Below are positions 6,330-8,779 of a DNA stretch of 8,779 bases, in pieces; within the stretch, counting starts at the first letter, position 1; each line of letters begins with the position of its first letter. Origin of the DNA: an uncultured Campylobacterota bacterium (GTDB taxonomy: Bacteria > Campylobacterota > Campylobacteria > Campylobacterales > Arcobacteraceae); the NCBI GenBank assembly GCA_903821805.1, contig CAIJNA010000043.1, forward strand, positions 1-8,779, written 5' to 3'. The notes beneath the pieces were generated by a model. The model saw nothing but the letters and a program-made list of their open reading frames with translations, did not search any database and was not told the DNA's origin. The position numbers and the translations under genes are program-made.

Positions 6330-7961
6330 TTAAGCTCCAGGTATAGTTTGTCTGTGCTCAATAGAATAAGTAAAAGTAGGAGTTGTAAGGCCCTCAACAT
6401 AGTTTACAAATTCGCCAGTTTTTGCATCGTAAATTCCCATTCTTCCAGCGTTCCATACACTAATCATTGTCCATTGACCATGATTAGAAGGTTCAGCATG
6501 TAGAAGTCTTGGAATCACTGCTTTTCCATCTTTATCTTTTACTGTTGGAACTTTCCAAGTTTTTAATACTTTTTTAGTTCGTCCATCTATTAGTTGACCT
6601 TCAGTTGTCCCAACTTTGATAATTTTTGCAACATCTAAATGTTCTTTATCTACAAGATGTACTTCATTCCAAACTTTTGGGCTTCCTAGAACATTATCTG
6701 CCCAAAGGTAAGGTGTATGTTCACTTGTTCCAATAAACAATCCTCCTCCACCAGTTGGAATGCTTCTGACAACATCCCAATTACTATCCCAAACAGAAAC
6801 TTGTCCAACATTCATATTAACTGTTGCATTAAGTTGTTTATACTCTTTGTTATACCAGCTTGAACCTTGTCCAGGATGAGGTTTGCTTCCAGTTCCAGTA
6901 TAAACTTTTGATACCAAAGATTTAGTTTTAAAATCTACGATGCCAATTACATCACTTCCTTGTGAAGCAATCATATAATATCTTCCAAGCTCTTTTCCTT
7001 CATTCAAGAAGGCATCATGTAGAATATTTCCTATTCCTGGAATATCTCCAACTATTGGGAAATCAGGTTTTGAATAATCTATAATATAGACTCGGCCAGC
7101 GTCTTTTAATGCCATAGCAAAATAAGGTCCATATGGTGTATCTGCAATTGAAGCTACTCTACTCTCACCAATTTTCCCATCCATTCCTTCAACTTTATCG
7201 GTTGCATAAATTTTTAGTGGTTCAAGTGTCATAGCATCCAACATGACAGCTCCTCCTGGAGTGTAGTTTCCGGCCAATAAATATTTTCCATCTGGAGAAA
7301 CACCAAGTCCTCTTGATTCACTTCCAACCCTAACTTCAGCAATTTTTTGTTGTCCTGGAGTGTTTAGGTCAAACATAGTAACAAGTCCATCTCTTGAAAT
7401 AGAGTATGCATATCTTGGCATTCTTTTATTTGTAACCGTAACATGAACAGCAAATCCAGCTGGATGAGTTGATAATTTAGTACCCTTTGTGCCATCTAAA
7501 AATGTAACTTTAGAGGCATCTCTTTCTGTAACAAATACTATATCTGTTGCATTTTCTACATCAACAGCATCTGGATATTTTTTTGCAAAAGCTGCTCGAT
7601 CGTTTAAAGTTCTCCATTTAGATTTAACATTTTCTAACGTTAAATTTTCAACTTTTTTACCTGCAAATTTTTGTAAATAATCAACCATTTGAGAAGCTTC
7701 ATGTTTACTTATTGTCCCCTTAAATGGAGGCATAGCAGTTCCTGCACGACCTTCTAATATTGTCTCTGCCAAAAACATTGAAGTTTTATCTTTTAATTTA
7801 TCAGGTCTAATATCACTACCTACTCCACCTTGATGCATAGGACCATGACAACCTTGACATTCTTGCTCATAAGCTTTTTCAGCATCATATGCAAATAGAT
7901 TAGTTAATCCGCCAGTTATTACTATAGCTGCTGCTACACTTAAATATTTATTTAGTTTCAT
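6330..7961 (-). CDS. nirS: Cytochrome cd1 nitrite reductase NirS
   Basis: NirS reduces nitrite to nitric oxide in the periplasm as a homodimer carrying heme c and heme d1. The 543 residues begin with a Sec signal (about 1-24, cleavage near LFA/YD). A cytochrome c domain follows, with CQGCH at 35-39 and probable ligand Met77 in AMPPF, then an eight-bladed d1 propeller from about residue 135. His173 in GFAVHVTVTN fits the proximal d1 ligand. His362 in KPHPGQG fits one of the two active-site histidines (His327 of Pseudomonas aeruginosa). The second (His369) normally sits in FIKTHP; here the stretch is FIGTSEHTPYLW, with Ser413 in that place and His415 two residues on. AAGGAG stands seven bases before the ATG. 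The gene lies downstream of norB and a small membrane protein, beyond a stem-loop. Identity is secure. NirN is less likely because of full length, context and the intact His362. Confidence 0.96.
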   Translation of the reverse strand: MKLNKYLSVAAAIVITGGLTNLFAYDAEKAYEQECQGCHGPMHQGGVGSDIRPDKLKDKTSMFLAETILEGRAGTAMPPFKGTISKHEASQMVDYLQKFAGKKVENLTLENVKSKWRTLNDRAAFAKKYPDAVDVENATDIVFVTERDASKVTFLDGTKGTKLSTHPAGFAVHVTVTNKRMPRYAYSISRDGLVTMFDLNTPGQQKIAEVRVGSESRGLGVSPDGKYLLAGNYTPGGAVMLDAMTLEPLKIYATDKVEGMDGKIGESRVASIADTPYGPYFAMALKDAGRVYIIDYSKPDFPIVGDIPGIGNILHDAFLNEGKELGRYYMIASQGSDVIGIVDFKTKSLVSKVYTGTGSKPHPGQGSSWYNKEYKQLNATVNMNVGQVSVWDSNWDVVRSIPTGGGGLFIGTSEHTPYLWADNVLGSPKVWNEVHLVDKEHLDVAKIIKVGTTEGQLIDGRTKKVLKTWKVPTVKDKDGKAVIPRLLHAEPSNHGQWTMISVWNAGRMGIYDAKTGEFVNYVEGLTTPTFTYSIEHRQTIPGA

Positions 7962-7991
7962 ATTATTCTCCTTAAATTTATTTTAAAGTGA

Positions 7992-8019
7992 GAAAGTTCT
8001 TAATCATTTAAGAACTTTC
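7992..8019 (-). terminator. 12-bp perfect stem-loop between the small norB-linked gene and nirS
   Basis: GAAAGTTCTTAA (7992-8003) pairs perfectly with TTAAGAACTTTC (8008-8019) around a 4-base loop. It lies eight bases after the small gene's stop and 30 bases before the nirS ATG. On the minus strand it is followed by TCACTTTAAAATAAATTT, not a pure U-tract, and the stem is AT-rich. An attenuator, an mRNA processing site, or a stabiliser of the nirS 5' end are all possible. The same symmetry could also be a DNA operator. Confidence 0.55.
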
Positions 8020-8027
8020 GGTACTAG

Positions 8028-8180
8028 TTATTTCTCATTTTCCAGTCTTTTTTTCTCCTGAGCGTATATCCAAAACATTGGCAAAATAATCACCGTATGT
8101 AAAAATATTGTCAGCGTCAAAGGTCCTTGATTGAGCATAGCAAAAAAGCTAGGCACAATATCTGTTAGTGGTTCGATCAT
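8028..8180 (-). CDS. Small single-helix membrane protein between norB and nirS
   Basis: I do not recognise the family. The 50-residue product has a short N-terminus (MIEPLTDIVPSFFAML), one hydrophobic helix at about 20-39 containing His28 and Pro34, and a charged tail (QEKKRLENEK) that should face the cytoplasm, giving an N-out topology. A start 39 bases further upstream is possible but would overlap norB. The ATG at 8180-8178 is preferred because AAGGAG precedes it by six bases and it then lies 10 bp after the norB stop. Translation with norB suggests a small accessory subunit of the nitric oxide reductase, by analogy with CcoQ of cbb3 oxidases, which has the same size and topology, but this is inference. 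Codon use and ribosome site look normal, so I take it as a real gene. Confidence 0.72.
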   Translation of the reverse strand: MIEPLTDIVPSFFAMLNQGPLTLTIFLHTVIILPMFWIYAQEKKRLENEK

Positions 8181-8190
8181 ACTAATCTCC

Positions 8191-8779
8191 TTATCTTGTG
8201 TGAATTTTTGATTTTCCAATACTTAGTAAATCAGCTACTAAATAAATAAAACCAACAAAAGTAACGATTCCCATTGCGAGTCTCCAAGCCATACCTTGAA
8301 CAAACCATATTGCATCCTGAGATATAAAGTATCCTTCCCAAGTTGCTCCCATTTGAGCTCTCTCAACCAAAACTTGACCATAACCTGCAATTGTTAATGA
8401 TATAGTCATACCTAAAACACCCATTGTAATTAACCCTAAAGCCATTTTTGAAGCAAAAGTTGACTTCATTGCTTTAATTCCATTTGTGCCCTGAACACCT
8501 ATATAAAACATTCCTATTAATATAGTTGCGTAAGCACCAAAGAATGCAAGGTGTCCATGGGCTGATGTAAATTGTGTACCATGTGTGTATATATTTACTT
8601 GTGGTAATGTATGAAAGAACCCCCAAATACCAGCTCCTAAAAAGTTACCAAAAGCATTTGTAACAAACCATGCAAATGCGGGTGAATTGTTTTGAACAGC
8701 TTCTTTTCCTTCTCCAAGTCTTAATCCAGTTTCTTTTCCCCAGTCATATACAACATGTACAAACATAGCTACAAGAGGA
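8191..8779 (-). CDS. norB: Nitric oxide reductase subunit B, C-terminal part (5' end off window)
   Basis: NorB is the catalytic membrane subunit that reduces two NO to N2O at a heme b3/FeB centre. About 195 residues are visible; the frame stays open to the window edge, and the true start lies beyond 8779. The segment NFLGAGIWGFFHTLPQVN, then THGTQFTSAHGHLAFFGAY, is diagnostic of cNOR-type NorB. The HGH pair (about 8551-8559) supplies the axial ligands of heme b3 and the low-spin heme b. Four hydrophobic helices are visible (around AFAWFVTNAFGNFLGAG, AFFGAYATILIGMFYIG, MALGLITMGVLGMTISL and LAMGIVTFVGFIYLVADL), matching the last helices of a 12-helix protein. The FeB histidines are not in view. 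norC probably precedes it. The stop is 10 bp before the small membrane protein gene and nirS follows, so NO production and removal are genetically linked. Confidence 0.93.
   Translation of the reverse strand, partial: PLVAMFVHVVYDWGKETGLRLGEGKEAVQNNSPAFAWFVTNAFGNFLGAGIWGFFHTLPQVNIYTHGTQFTSAHGHLAFFGAYATILIGMFYIGVQGTNGIKAMKSTFASKMALGLITMGVLGMTISLTIAGYGQVLVERAQMGATWEGYFISQDAIWFVQGMAWRLAMGIVTFVGFIYLVADLLSIGKSKIHTR

Noticed and set aside
8181..8219. An upstream start adding 13 residues to the small membrane protein
   Set aside because: It would overlap norB and lacks a ribosome site, whereas the ATG at 8180 has AAGGAG six bases upstream.
1..8779. CRISPR array, tRNA/rRNA genes, insertion sequence or phage genes
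   Set aside because: I saw no regular spaced repeats, no tRNA-like cloverleaf, and no transposase or integrase frame; nearly all DNA is explained by the genes listed.

Overview
The window is AT-rich and gene-dense, and carries most of a denitrification locus of the cytochrome cd1 (NirS) type. It has the nitrite reductase, the end of a nitric oxide reductase, a run of heme d1 biosynthesis genes and several c-type cytochromes. The low GC content, tight gene packing, Sec-type signal peptides and the nor–nir arrangement suggest a Campylobacterota denitrifier of the Sulfurimonas/Sulfurovum kind. That assignment is inferred from style and recall, not from a search.

All genes but one lie on the minus strand, so transcription there runs from high to low coordinates. 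Block A (8779 down to about 5164) contains the C-terminal part of norB (cut by the window edge), a 50-residue single-helix membrane protein, nirS, and a five-heme cytochrome c. A stem-loop lies in each of the gaps before and after nirS. An ABC-transporter ATPase remnant without its Walker A half (4700 to about 5119) follows. Block B (3692 down to 1) is a compact heme d1 operon: a small NirC-like cytochrome c with a GTG start, nirJ (radical SAM), nirF (periplasmic beta-propeller), nirE (SUMT), and a separate siroheme-synthase N-terminal domain (precorrin-2 dehydrogenase/ferrochelatase) cut by the window edge. Most of its junctions overlap or are only 1-24 bp apart, so translation is probably coupled.

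The only plus-strand gene (3808-4710) encodes a YbiB/TrpD2-family protein. It is transcribed divergently from Block B across a 115-bp gap. In that gap lies a perfect two-arm palindrome (TTGAC-N4-GTCAA, 3742-3755) that looks like a CRP/FNR-superfamily operator. It is centred exactly 41.5 bp before a start point predicted from a GATAAT -10 box on the plus strand.

In function, Block B would turn uroporphyrinogen III into precorrin-2 (NirE) and then siroheme (the CysG-N-like protein), followed by the NirJ and NirF steps toward heme d1. The side-chain decarboxylases (NirD/L/G/H) are not in the window and may lie beyond position 1. The d1 heme goes to NirS, which reduces nitrite to NO in the periplasm, and NorB reduces NO to N2O. 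The small NirC-like and five-heme cytochromes are candidate electron carriers. The points most worth a second look are the shared operator, the small protein between norB and nirS, an apparent shift of a conserved distal-pocket histidine in NirS, the five-heme cytochrome beside nirS, the TrpD2-like gene tied to heme d1 synthesis, and the broken ABC ATPase.
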